A stretch of 64,000 nucleotides of DNA from the NCBI GenBank assembly GCA_028564705.1, contig JAPXFQ010002467.1, positions 1,054,001 to 1,118,000 on the forward strand, in the 5' to 3' direction. The position numbers were made by a program, and so were the translations under genes. Below the pieces are notes generated by a model. The model searched no databases, was not told the origin of the DNA, and was given only the letters and a program-made list of their open reading frames with translations. Source of the DNA: Apricaphanius iberus. Taxonomy: Eukaryota > Chordata > Actinopteri > Cyprinodontiformes > Aphaniidae. This document shows, piece after piece, positions 21,901 to 32,160 of the stretch (its first letter is position 1; each line of letters begins with the position of its first letter).

Positions 21901-24900
21901 GCTTTTCGCTCGAGTCGAAAGCAGCGGCGGCGGCTCTCCCTGTGCCAATGTGTCCCTCCCGTCTCCGACCAACAACCAAAGCTGCTATCCGGTCAAGACA
22001 GCAGGTGGGCTGTTAAAGGGTACATACAGACATGGACAAAATTGTTGGTACCCTTCAGTCAATAAAAGAAAAACTCAGAATGGTCACAGAAATAACTTTA
22101 ATCTGACAAAAGTAATAATAAATAAAAAGTCTATAAATGTTAACCAGTGAAAGTCAGACATTGCTTATTAAACATGCTTCAACAGAATTATTTAAAAAAT
22201 AAATGCATGAAACAGGCCTGGAACAAAAAAAGGTGGTACCCCTAGAAAAGAATGAAAATAATGTGATCCACAATTGATGACCGATCAAAGAGATGGATAA
22301 TCCAAATGGTAACAAAAGAGCCCAGAAAGACTTCTAAAAGAGAAGCTGAACTTAATGCTCAAGGAACATAAGTGTCAGATCGCACCATCTGTCGCTGTTT
22401 GAGCCAAAGAGAGCTACATGGGAGATGTCCAAGGCGGACACCATTGTTGAAGACAAACCATAAAAAAGCCAGACTGGAATATGCCAAACTACATGCTGAC
22501 GAGCCACAAAGCTTCTGGGAGAATGTCCTTTGGACAGATGAGACAAAAATTTAACTTTTTGCCAAGGCACATCAGCTCTATGTTCACAGACGGAAAAATG
22601 AAGCATATCTAGAAAAGAACACGGTCCCTACTGTGAAACATGGGGGAGGCTGGGTTATGTTTTGGGGCTGATTTGCTGCATCTGGCACAGGGTTCTAGAA
22701 TATGAGCAGGCTGCAATGAAATCTCAAGACTATTAGGGGATTCTAGAGAGAAATGTGCTGGCCAGTGATAGAAAGCTTGGTCTCAGTCGCAGGTGACAGT
22801 GACCCAAAACACACAGCTAAAAACACAAGAATGGCTTAGAGGAAAACACTAAACTATTCTAAAGTGGAATTCTATGAGCCGTCTTTCGAAGGAGCTGAAA
22901 CGTGCAGTCTGGAAAAGGCGCCCTTCAAACCTGAAACAACTAGAACAGTTTGCTCATGAGGAGTGGGCCAAAATACCTGCTGAGAGGTGCAGAAGTCTCA
23001 TTGAGGGTTACAGGAATCATTTGATTGCAGTGATTGCCTCAAAAGGTTGTGCAACAAAATATTAAGTTCAGGGATCATTTTTGTCCAGGCCTGTTTCATG
23101 CATTTATTTTTTAAATAATTCCGTTGAAGCATGGATGAAAAGCAATGTCTGACTTTCATTGGTTAACATTTATTGAATTTTTTGTTATTATTACTTTTGT
23201 CAGATTAAAGTTATTTCTGTGACCATTATGAGTTTTTCTTTTATTGACTGAAGGGTACCAACATTTTGTCCACGTCTGTATTCTGCCTCTTTTTTTAAGC
23301 AAGTTATAATAAGTCTGTAGTCTGTACAAAGTTTTTTTTTGTTGTTGTGCACAAAATCACTTATCTGATCTCACCAGCTCAAATCTTGACATTTTCAGTC
23401 CCTTTTAGAATGAGCTGTTTAGAGGTCACTTTTATGCAAATTAGAGGTGTCAGACCACGCCCACCTATCTTGTAACTAGATTGCGGGTTTGTCACACATG
23501 AGAATGGCGTGGAACAGCCTACTTTACAGTTTATATCTCAATCTAGCCGCAGAAGTGCTGCTGGGTGCTATTTAGGGATGCACCGATACCGTTCTCATGG
23601 ACTCTATCAGTATTGGTTAAAGTTAACCGATACAACCGATACTTAAAATGTGTTAACCCTGCAGTAATTTCACAGAAAATGTTAATTTTTCATTTGAAAA
23701 TTTTGTTTTGCGGTGTATTATATTAATATTTTATTTTTTTATCTAATTCGCCATAATTTGTTGTAAAACACAGAGAAGAAATTAAAACCTGTCTTCAAAT
23801 TCATTGCGTTTTATTCGTGTGGTAGAAGAATTGGTATTCGGTATCAGCAATACTCAAATCCAAGTATCGGGTTTGACAAAATTGGTATCGTTGGATCCCC
23901 AGTGCTGATGCTAGACAAACGAACCCCTTTTCACCAATTCAAAACCCACACAGAGCGCTTGGACGTTGATGTGATGGCATCAACTAGACGTAAAGATTTA
24001 AATGCATCTCACAAATGAGCAGGGATAAAATGGAGGATGTTGCTTTGACGGCGATGCCAGGGGCTTTTCTTGATGGCGACCCTGCTAATTATTGACTGCC
24101 AGACCTGAAGCGCTGGATCGAACGTCGCAGTCGAAGTAAAAATGTGTCGCTGCGAGAGGTTGTTGAAAAGTTGTGGAGATGTAATGCAATGAAAATACAT
24201 TTTTATCCTGCGGTGGATGGTGGCAAATGGTATGATCCGAAAAATAAAGGACTCACTAGCACGATAAGCCAAATAGCCAGTTAAAACATCTGACAGTGGC
24301 TGGTCCATGAATTTACTAATGTCACTGAGAAAAATCTAAGAGGCAAAAGGTTCATTTGGTATATAAAATGCATGTAGTTTGTGGGGTTTCTTTTGTTTTC
24401 TTTACCCTGTTAAGGATTTTTTTTTACATTTATTATGGCATTTTCTTCTCTTTCATGTATGATTTGTTTCTCATTATTTCCTCTGACACCTGATCTGGGT
24501 TCCTTGAGTTCCTTCTCGTTTGAACATCTTTTGGAGATGAAACTACAACTTTTTTTCGACGAAGATCTATAGGCACCCATGCAAAGTGCACACTTGTTTG
24601 TCTTGGGCTACCTCCCAGAATGCACTGCAAAGTTACGTCATACAAGTTCATCTTATTGGGACTTCGCTATAAGGCATTTTTGTAGAAGCACAAGGTTTCT
24701 TGGAGAAAAGAAAATGGAGAATATGAAGAAATGGAAATTTGCATAATATGTCCCCTTCGAGGCAAGTTTCTGCAATGCTACCCTGAACCTTTATCCTCTT
24801 ACAATCCCCTCCCCTCCACTTAATCTTAAAATACTGTTGGGTTATAGTAGACCTGGGTGGTGGAGAGTTGTGATTGTATTTTTGTATTCATTCATACAAT

Positions 24901-27900
24901 ATTCACATTGTTTAATAACAATCCATTTTATTGGCCAAGCTGAGTGTTCAAATAAGGAAGCATAACCTTTTTTTTTTGTGGTAGCAAAAACAAAATGTTG
25001 AAATATTCAACTGATTAGAAAAGCTTTGCACCCTCTGTCTACAAAACTCCACCCTTATGGTTTGGGGTAACATTAAAAGTACTTCCTCCCAACCAGGGGT
25101 CTATTCTAGGAGCTTTTTTACTGTGGTAATCATTTATTAGCCCTGATAGATGCAGTGCAAACAGAGGATAATGTTCCTCAGACACTCCTCTGGTTATTTG
25201 AAAAGGTTCATACAGGACTCAGCCGCTGGAGAACTTGATAAATCTGGACGTTTAGAAGATGTAGATCTTTTAGAGGTGACCTCCTTGGAGACGTCGCTGT
25301 ATGTAAGTAGATAAGAAAAGCCCCGGTTTGTGGATTTCTTTAGTTTATTGAATTTCTTCGGATTTTCAATCAATCGCTCGACGCTTCTGGAACCACACAC
25401 GACGAAAAGGTTCTGCCCGGAACGTTTGTTTGTAGCGATCTGATAGAGCTCCCAAACTCTAGGAGACGGAAGTCAGGAAAGTTTTCATTTAGAGCTGTAG
25501 AGTTGAGTCTCACTGCTGGAAAGAGCTGTAAGTATACACCTGAAAATAATTAGCACAACTGTATTTCTCAAAAGCAGGTGTATTGAGTGTTATTGTTCTG
25601 CTAATACTCCAGGAAGTATCAGCATTTGGATTGTGTTTCCCCCCTCTGTCCTTTCTGATCACAAGTCTCCTATACCTGGCGCAGTGTACATGGAGGGATT
25701 CATCATTGCTGCATCGAACCTGCCAGGCAACATCTTCACAATCCTCATTATGGACAGCACAGGGGGAAAGACTCTGCTCTGTGAGTTGGACTGGATTCGA
25801 TTGAGTTCCCCTCTTCGCCTGTCTTTTAAAGGACACATATTATGCGTCTCTTGTTTTTTATTTGCTAAAAAGAAAAAAATGGATGGTTTCTATTCATGTT
25901 TAGAGTGTTCATAAAAGCAGCACAGACCCAATCGGCAACACGAAAGGATAAAAAAAAAGGAAATCTGCATAATATGTTTCCATTAAACAGTTTGCATTGG
26001 AGTTACAGCTTCCTGCTTCAGTCAGGTCACTCTATAGCATCCGGTGCATTCTTCGTAACTCCTCTCTCTCTCTGCTGCGCCGTCCAGCTTGCAGCCTGAT
26101 CTTGTCCAGTCTGAGCGTCTTCCTCATCTACGTGGTTAAGACCAAAGCTCAGAGTCTGGGTCTGTCCTGCATCTTCAGTGGAGTTTCTGTGGTCGCCTGG
26201 AACGCTCTGGACGTTGTGGGAACGGAGCTCTACCCAACCCATCTACGGTAAGCAGCTCGGATATTTAAATTCAACAAGTTACCCAATTTTAACAGACAAT
26301 TTTGTAATCTATTTGTATCTTGACACAAAAAAAAAAAAAACGAGGGGAGATTTTAACAGCCACAGATGTTAGCAACGCGACGCGACCTGGGTGAGTTTCC
26401 TGTGTCTCTCTGGGAGAGGGGAGTGCTGCTTAAAACAGCTGATCGTAGTTTTATATTTCGTTCATTATTGCTACGTTTAGTGTTTTACTGCGTCGAGGAT
26501 CGGTTCAAACGGGACACAAATTTACCTGAGGCACTGAAACATTTATCCAGAACAACATCCTCTGCTGCTGCCTTGCTGTGACGTCTGAGTGCGGCAAAGT
26601 TACGGTGATGGTTCGCTTAGGGACTATCAAAAATTTATGTTTCAGCTCAAATTATTTCATCCTTTGTGGTTTGAAAGAGAGAGAGTGGCTAAAAGAGCTG
26701 CGTGGGTTTTGTTAATGATTCGTTTGGAGTAAGTAATGATTGTTGTATTAAGCTGCCTGATAGAGTATAATGAAAAAATGAGGGAAAACTTTTTTAGCTA
26801 CCCCTTTTTTTTCCTAACGCACCACACGTCTATCGATCGATATATATTGCTATCGAATTATCGTCCAGCCCTAATGATTTTCTCATTCTATTCCTCTCGT
26901 CTGTCAAAATTGCATTGATTGAGCTGAATCCCCTTTCACACTTTGTGGTGGAGACGAAACGTGTAAAATGCAGCCATCAAGCTTGCCAGGTATTTGCCTA
27001 TTTTGGTTAAGTCCTTCAGCAGAATTACAGGGGTTGCAGAATTTACATGAAGGGAAATATTACTCTGTTGCACCACTGGGAGGAACTAAAAAAAAAAAAC
27101 GTATCCCCCCGGAGATAAGAAATGTACGACGGAGTATTAGGGCCACACACGAAGCAATTTTTTTTTGCCATAACGAGATTAAACTCGCCATGTCGACTTT
27201 AATCTCGACATGTCGACATTAAACTCAACATTTCGAGCATAAAGAGGAAAAGTCATGTCGACTTTAATTCTCGACGTGTTGACATTAAACTCAACATGTC
27301 GAGAATAAAGTTGAAATTAGTTCAAAATAGTTTGGAGAGAGGGCACAATGCCTTGTGTGGATGATTTGGTCAAATTCTACTTCAGAATCGGGTTTAGCAA
27401 TAAGGAAATCATGGCTCTTTTAGCGCAGAACCACAGTGTGGTGATTAGTGTAAGGACGCTGAAAAGGATGTGCCGAAAACTTTGTCTGTTCCGAAGGAGA
27501 AATCATACAAATTTGGAATAAGTCGCCGCATTCTTGCATACTGAAATTGCTGGAAATGGGCAGATGCAAGGATATCGATAGTTTAATTTCGACATGGCGA
27601 GTTTAATCTCGTCATGGCAAAAATATATTTTTTTCATGTGTGACCCTAATACTCCGTCGTAGAAATGACACTACCTTCGACACCATGTAAACATTAGTTA
27701 TTATCATCAGACCAGTTTTACTTATGATACTGGTACGTTAAAAAACTCTAATATTGGCCATTTCCGCCGTTGATGCCAATATATTGTGCAGCTCTACTAA
27801 AAACTATTTACATTTTTTTAATAAAACACAAAAAATCTAGATGGATTAAATATATAAGCGGCTCACATGGTTTCTGCATCTTCTCCTCCCAGCTCCTCCG

Positions 27901-28076
27901 CCCTGGGCTTCTTCACAGGAGTGGGCCGAGTGGCGGCCATCATGGGTAACATGGTCTTCGGACAGCTGGTGGAATCCAACTGCACCGTTCCCATCCTGCT
28001 GGTGTCGGTTCTGCTGCTGGCGGGAGGATTGGTGGCTCTTCTGCTCCCACAGACGAGGCAGACGGAGCTCAGCTGA
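12991..28076 (+). CDS. SV2-type major facilitator transporter, complete, 13 exons, 544 aa
   Basis: Exons: 12991-13072, 15205-15303, 15475-15636, 18493-18655, 19773-19894, 20254-20417, 20527-20607, 20710-20808, 21523-21611, 21871-22004, 25685-25780, 26088-26247, 27893-28076. They total 1635 bp with every phase compatible. The product is a 12-helix MFS protein. LTYEEAVEEAGFGSFQW (about 47-65) is the SV2/SVOP lead-in; the MFS motif A, GYLADQRGRRK, is at 124-134; SGVGVGGSIPVIFSYFSEF follows; LMPESPKF ends the sixth helix region; VAWNALDVVGTELYP is SV2-specific. The loop between helices 7 and 8 is only about 40 residues, with Cys378 and Cys392 and sequons N380 and N389. Vertebrate SV2A/B/C have a long pentapeptide-like luminal domain there. 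The sequence looks closest to the shorter SV2-like proteins of invertebrates. Substrate unknown. It could be named sv2-like; I give no symbol. Confidence 0.9.
13166..13830. repeat. Degenerate dispersed repeats in intron 1 of the SV2-like gene
   Basis: The stretch contains AGAGGCGTCCCCAAG and TTTGAAGAGCTCTTTTCCAAAACG, here split into words that recur in inverted form near 14640-14720, and a TCTCCCGAATTT-rich segment at 13720-13800. No gene is seen. Confidence 0.3.
14770..15105. mobile_element. MITE with TGTCTACGTTTACATGCAGCC ends
   Basis: The left end reads GTCTACGTTTACATGCAGCC and the right end, reverse complemented, ATGTCTACATGCAGCCAGTT. Internal ATATTCGGGTTA and AATATTCAGGTTA words also face each other. 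It is non-coding and lies in SV2-like intron 1, just before exon 2. Confidence 0.65.
16073..16235. repeat. MITE of the CACTGC..GCATGTTTTA family, copy 2
   Basis: It opens TGTTTCTCAACCCTGGTCC, continues TTGCATGTTTTAGATG, and carries the inverted counterpart AAATATCTAAAACATACAGAG before GCAGTGCGCC. It lies in SV2-like intron 3. Confidence 0.6.
16340..16735. repeat. Degenerate tandem repeat, unit about 20-25 bp, core TTCAACCATACAAAA
   Basis: At least 15 imperfect copies of TTCAACCAT followed by an A-rich spacer with AATAAT or AGTAG. The unit length varies with the A-tract. It is a minisatellite in SV2-like intron 3. Confidence 0.8.
18660..19410. repeat. Dispersed element of the CCAATCAGAGCGTCTCA family, copy 1
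   Basis: It contains CCAATCAGAGCGTCTCAGTG, AAAGCCAAGCCACTTTC and CCCACGCGCTCCTTTTTTGC, words that recur at 31440-32160, 57770-58315 and 62350-62615. No protein is encoded. It lies in SV2-like intron 4 and may be a non-autonomous DNA transposon. Confidence 0.5.
20030..20115. repeat. LINE 3' tail (GGCGCTATATAAATAAA type)
   Basis: The words TTGGCGCTATATAAATAAA and CTGAATTGAA are the shared 3' end of fish L2/Rex-like LINEs. No reverse-transcriptase sequence precedes it here, so it is a very short 5'-truncated copy in SV2-like intron 5. Confidence 0.55.
22027..23278 (+). mobile_element. Tc1/mariner element, complete ends, dead transposase
   Basis: The 1252-bp element lies between TA dinucleotides (22025-22026 and 23279-23280), the Tc1 target duplication. 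The two ends form inverted repeats of about 200 bp, opening CAGACATGGACAAAATTGTT and, on the reverse strand, CAGACGTGGACAAAATGTTG. The plus strand carries transposase pieces in separate frames: SDRTICRCLSQREL, FWENVLWTDETKI (first catalytic Asp), then KHGGGWVMFWG and ERCRSLIEGYRNHLIAVI. Stops and frameshifts separate them. It sits in the 3.7-kb intron between SV2-like exons 10 and 11. Confidence 0.9.
23372..24775. mobile_element. Non-autonomous transposon ending in TTGCATAATATGTCCCC, copy 1, with nested MITE
   Basis: Its start (CTCACCAGCTCAAATCTTGA, then TTTTCAGTCCCTTT) matches the reverse complement of 54425-54760. Its end TTTGCATAATATGTCCCCTT has a cousin at 25960-25985. A copy of the GGGATGCACCGATACC MITE is nested at 23575-23906. 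It lies in the intron between SV2-like exons 10 and 11. Confidence 0.5.
23575..23906. mobile_element. hAT-like MITE, GGGATGCAACGATACC family, copy 3
   Basis: It begins TTAGGGATGCACCGATACC and ends TTGGATCCCCA. The flanks GTGCTATT and GTGCTGAT resemble a decayed 8-bp target duplication. Confidence 0.6.
25830..25985. repeat. Short MITE related to the GCATAATATGT family
   Basis: AAAGGACACATATTATGCG at the left faces CTGCATAATATGTTTCC at the right, forming inverted ends of a roughly 150-bp element between SV2-like exons 11 and 12. Confidence 0.5.
26345..26875. mobile_element. TATCGAT-ended transposon, copy 2
   Basis: The plus-strand sequence matches the reverse complement of 3470-4030 over several hundred bases, including GTGTCTCTCTGGGAGAG, GGTTCGCTTAGGGACTATCA and the terminal ATTATCGTCCAGCCCTAA. 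It lies in the intron between SV2-like exons 12 and 13. Confidence 0.6.
27125..27661 (+). mobile_element. Integrase-type DNA transposon, deleted copy with intact ends
   Basis: The element is flanked by the direct repeat GAAATG (27119-27124 and 27662-27667), a 6-bp target duplication. The ends are inverted repeats of about 70 bp beginning TACGACGGAGTATTAGGG, followed by several ATTAAACTCGACATGTCGA-like words. Inside, from 27351, the plus strand reads MPCVDDLVKFYFRIGF then SNKEIMALLAQNHSVVI and RTLKRMCRKLCLFRR. This is the helix-turn-helix start of a family of fish proteins with an integrase (rve-like) catalytic core. The core itself is missing, so the copy is internally deleted. Confidence 0.7.
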
Positions 28077-29020
28077 TCGCTCACGTCTTTTTGTTGTTGT
28101 TTTTTTTTCTTTAACCCCCATGAATACAGACTGGAAAGCTAGTGGTCTTAAAGTTCTCCAAACCCTGATGACTGTGGGGTTTCTGGAGCCTTCAGCCAAT
28201 TCTCTGTGCCTTTTATTCTGGCTCCGTTGCCAAAAAGCAAGAGAAAAGTGGATTTCTGAGAAAAGAGATGCGTCAGTCGAAGTTCTGTGGCTGATACTTT
28301 GGTTTTAGTGAAGCAATTACCTGATACAGATTTTACCTTATTGACATTGTTTTTCTTTTAATAATTTTAATATAAGAAAATATAACAATAGTTTTGAAAA
28401 ATATATTTTCTTTAGCCGTCCTGTCATGAGTGATCAATTATGCACACTAAAAGCAGAAGTGACATCAGTTTGTGTCTAACATTAGCGCTTAGCACAGCTA
28501 GCAATACTAAAACAGCCAATTTAGTCCAATTTAAATCTAACTAATTTATAAAGAATGTCTATTTAAAAAGATCTATGCTTTAATAGTTTAAACAAACACT
28601 ACAATTTGATCATGCATTTCTACCTGAGAATCACAGGACTTTCAAATGATTTTTGGTATTTAAAATCAACTTAAGCCTTATTTTTATAATCAAAAAGCAG
28701 ATTTTGAGAAGGATTCAGGGATTATATTTTTATTTGTTTTTTATCACATGACCCATACATTGCTGGAAATGTACGGAGAGTTTACATGTTTAATTTCTCT
28801 GTTAGGAGAATATTCCAGTCTAACCTAGAGCTTGAATGTTTTAAGTTATAGAAGAGTAATATTAAATATCAGTCTTGCTGATGTACTGATGTATGTGTTT
28901 GAATGTTTAATGAAGGAACCAAAACAATCCTATTTTTAATATATATATGCATTTCTGTCTGTGCTGTAGACTTTAATTCACTAAGTGTCTTTTGTTGAAT
29001 AAACTGGACCATAGGATCAG
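28077..29020 (+). promoter_or_regulatory. Probable 3'UTR of the SV2-like gene with poly(A) signal
   Basis: The stop TGA is at 28074-28076. The first AATAAA on the plus strand in a plausible setting is at 28998-29003; a second at 30219-30224 could serve a longer transcript. No repeat interrupts the first 900 bp. The assignment is by position only. Confidence 0.45.
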
Positions 29021-29364
29021 TTCGGCCGAGGGATGGGCCGGTATGAGATTGGAACAAACTAGTGCCATCGAATTAACATAAACGTTCAAAGTAAAGCTGT
29101 ATGAGATGATGTAATTGCATCTATCCATTACAGCTCACAAGTCAGTAAGTATCTTTGTTGCTATGAGTGATGGGTGACTGATCCCTGCGTGTGATCAGAA
29201 ATATTTCCAAACAAATTAAGTCTCTTCTGTAAGAATGAGAAAAATGCTTTCAGCCAGCTGACCAGCAGTGCATGCGAACAGGCGGAAAGCCGTCAGATGT
29301 TCCCATGCAGAAAACCACAGACGATCTGACTCATCTGCCGCCCTGTTTAAGACCGTAGGAACTA

Positions 29365-29724
29365 GGGATGCAACGATACCACTCTTTTCAAAACCGACAT
29401 GATACCGATACTTGGATCTGAGTACTTGCTGGTACCAAGTACAATACCAATATCTACCATACAAAAAGTGCAATGAACTGAGGGGAAAAAAATCTGCTTG
29501 TCACAACAAATTGCCTTGTGTTGAAAGTGTGCTATATAAATAAAATTGCCTATATATATATATATATATATATATAAACAAAAATTACAATTGAAAAAGA
29601 AACATTTCCTGTAAAATTAATACAGTTTCCAGATTTTAAGTATCTGTTCATGGTATTGGTTTACTTTGAGTACGAGTACAATAGTATGGTATCGGCTCGA
29701 TACCCGATATCGGTGCCTCCCTAG
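29365..29724. mobile_element. hAT-like MITE, GGGATGCAACGATACC family, copy 4
   Basis: It starts TAGGGATGCAACGATACCAC and ends GGTGCCTCCCTA. It contains CTTGGATCTGAGTACTTG, a LINE-tail-like ATAAATAAAATTGCC and the (TA)n at 29551. Confidence 0.6.
29551..29576. repeat. (TA)13 microsatellite
   Basis: Thirteen TA dinucleotides inside the MITE copy at 29365-29724. Confidence 0.85.
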
Positions 29725-30666
29725 TAGCAATGATGTGATTGAAGATGCCGTTTTTAAAACTTCATACAAGTCATCAGCTCATGCAGACATCATTCCAGCA
29801 GAAAACCAAAGACGGAACATTTTAGATGACACTCATTATCAGATGCTGATTGTGTTCTGTTCCTACCAGTTTTTAATTCTGTGTGCAAACAGGTTTACAT
29901 GATGCTTTCTTCTTGTGTTTTAAAACTTGAACCTCATTAGGTGCAAATCTAAAACCAGCTTGGCGGAGGTTTTTTAAAAGCGTTCATTGGTGGATCATGA
30001 CTGTTGTAGAAGATGAAAATTAATAGCAGTTTGATCTAATCATAAAATATCAAATGTTATTCATCTTTATTGTTATTTTCTAGCCACAGATGTGTAAATA
30101 ATTTAAGAAGAGATGATTGAAATACCGATTGATAAACATTTGTTTGACTTATTAAACCAAATATCCTGAAAGAAGCCGAGCCCAACAGTTTTCACTGATG
30201 CTGCATTGAAACACTGTGAATAAAGTTTTGCCAACCTTCAATATTCCCCTGCAACAATTCTTTGTCATACTTCAAAAATAAAGCTACATTGAGAGAATTT
30301 TTGGGTCTGATCTTTTTTTATATTCGTAGTAAATATTTCCGGTTTTAATCAGCAAGGGAGGAAGAAGAAATGTAGTCTTCAAAAAAGAAAAGGGCGGGCT
30401 TACAGTACACGGAGACGAATCAGGTTTCAAAAGCGGTCTACAAAATGGCACCCCAACAAATAAAACCTCTGTCCACATGAATTCAAACAAACTGGCTGAA
30501 GATGTTAATAAGCCGAGACAACTGGTAACGCTGTGGCACTGCCAGAGGAACACAAAAGAGTTTCAAATAAAGCTTCAAATGAGAGCTTTATTGAAAAGCA
30601 CATGGTGTTTGTCCAAAGTTGGCCCCGGAGTAATTTACTTTAGCCTGTTAGAGGATGATACGGACT

Positions 30667-30944
30667 AGGGATGCACCGATACATATACTGGTATCGGCCC
30701 CAAAGCCGTCTAATGTGCATGTATCAACAAATACCCTGAACCGATACTAAAAATTTGGAAAACCTGCAATAAATTCCCCAAAAAAGATTAATTTTTCACT
30801 TTAAATTTTATTTTTGTGGTAACTTTATATTTTAAATCTGTTATTTTGTCTTAGTTATGTTTATTTAGTAAAGTCTGGCGCCTTTAGTCTCTTCAAGAAA
30901 GGTATAAGGTGGAAGTTAAAAAGTTGGATTGTTGCACCGCTAAC
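30667..30944. mobile_element. hAT-like MITE, GGGATGCAACGATACC family, copy 5
   Basis: It begins CTAGGGATGCACCGATACAT and ends GGATTGTTGCACCGCTAA. Internal AACCGATACTAAAAATTTG matches the other copies. It is intergenic. Confidence 0.55.
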
Positions 30945-31439
30945 CCTGACCTCATACAAAAATCTGCCTTGATTAGTCAGTCAATCTAATGAGCACAACG
31001 ATAATTACTACTACTAATTACTACTAAACTACTTTTTATGAATGGGTCCGATGAGTATATATTGGGCTTATATACTCCTCACTCTTCACCTTTGAAATAT
31101 TACAAATGAATTCAATTGAATTGAAATGCAAGCAACTATAAAGGTCACATAGAGTAGATTTGATCACATTTTTACATTCTTACCATTTAAAAGAGTACAA
31201 ATAGTCAAAGTTTATCAGTTTTTATAGAACAGTTAGTTCTGACCCAGTAATTTGATTGGACAAGAGACATTCCATGAGTTTTGATGTTAAAGTACAACAG
31301 CACTGGGACTTTTTACAGACAAACCACCCAAAACGTCAACGCCCAGAACTGCAAGATTTCATGTTAAGTCTATTTGAAGCCTTCAGAGTCTATGTGGTGC
31401 TTTAGCTGTTGCAGTTTGTTTTTACTTTAGTTGCTTTCC

Positions 31440-32160
31440 AAGCTTCAAAGTGGCAAAAGCAACGCAGAAGCTAAGCTAGCTGAACTTTCACGTCCATCCC
31501 CTGAGCATCAACTAACCAGAGCGTCTCACTGTAGTGACGTCGGGTAATGTCGGCGTTGTCTAGCCGGCCGCGATCCGCCATTAACATATCTAGCAGAGAA
31601 AGGCCCGCCTACGATGTTTTGCTAGCTACAGCCTTAAAAATGTGTCAAACCATAGACATTATTATGTCTGTGGCTTCAAACTAGTAATGGGTGCGTTCAG
31701 ACCGCAAGCTTTGTCAGCGTCAAGCAATGCTCACCAAGCGACTAGCATATACACAGAAGATACATTTTTAAGCTGAAGCTTGCAAAACTCGGCTTTCTCT
31801 GGCGGATGTTTTAAACACTCACAGATCGTGGTTGGCTAGGCAACATTGGACCACGTCACTACTGTTAGATGCTCTGATTGGATGCCGTGCTGCGTCGAGA
31901 GCATTAAGACCGCCAAAAGCTGAACTTCTGCGTTGCTGGTGTTTGCCGCTTTGAAGTTTCAAACGCAGGAAAAGCTTGAAAATATGACGGAGCCAACGCA
32001 AACAAAGCGCCGCAGAAACTTCGACACTCCTCTGACGACCTCAACCATAGACTTAGCACGTAATGTTGCTGCTGCTGAAGCTGCCGTTCGGGGCGGTGTA
32101 ATTTGTGAGCGTCTTTTGAAGGCGACAAAGCGTGTGGTGTGAACGTACCATTATGTTTGC
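31440..32160. repeat. Dispersed elements of the CCAATCAGAGCGTCTCA family, copies 2 and 3 in opposite orientations
   Basis: ACCAGAGCGTCTCACTGTAG with GATCCGCCATT at 31515-31580 is followed by a second element at 31690-32150. The second starts GTGCGTTCAGACCGCAAGC, ends in the related inverted CGTGTGGTGTGAACGTACCA, and carries GATGCTCTGATTGGATG, the reverse complement of the family core. Confidence 0.5.
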
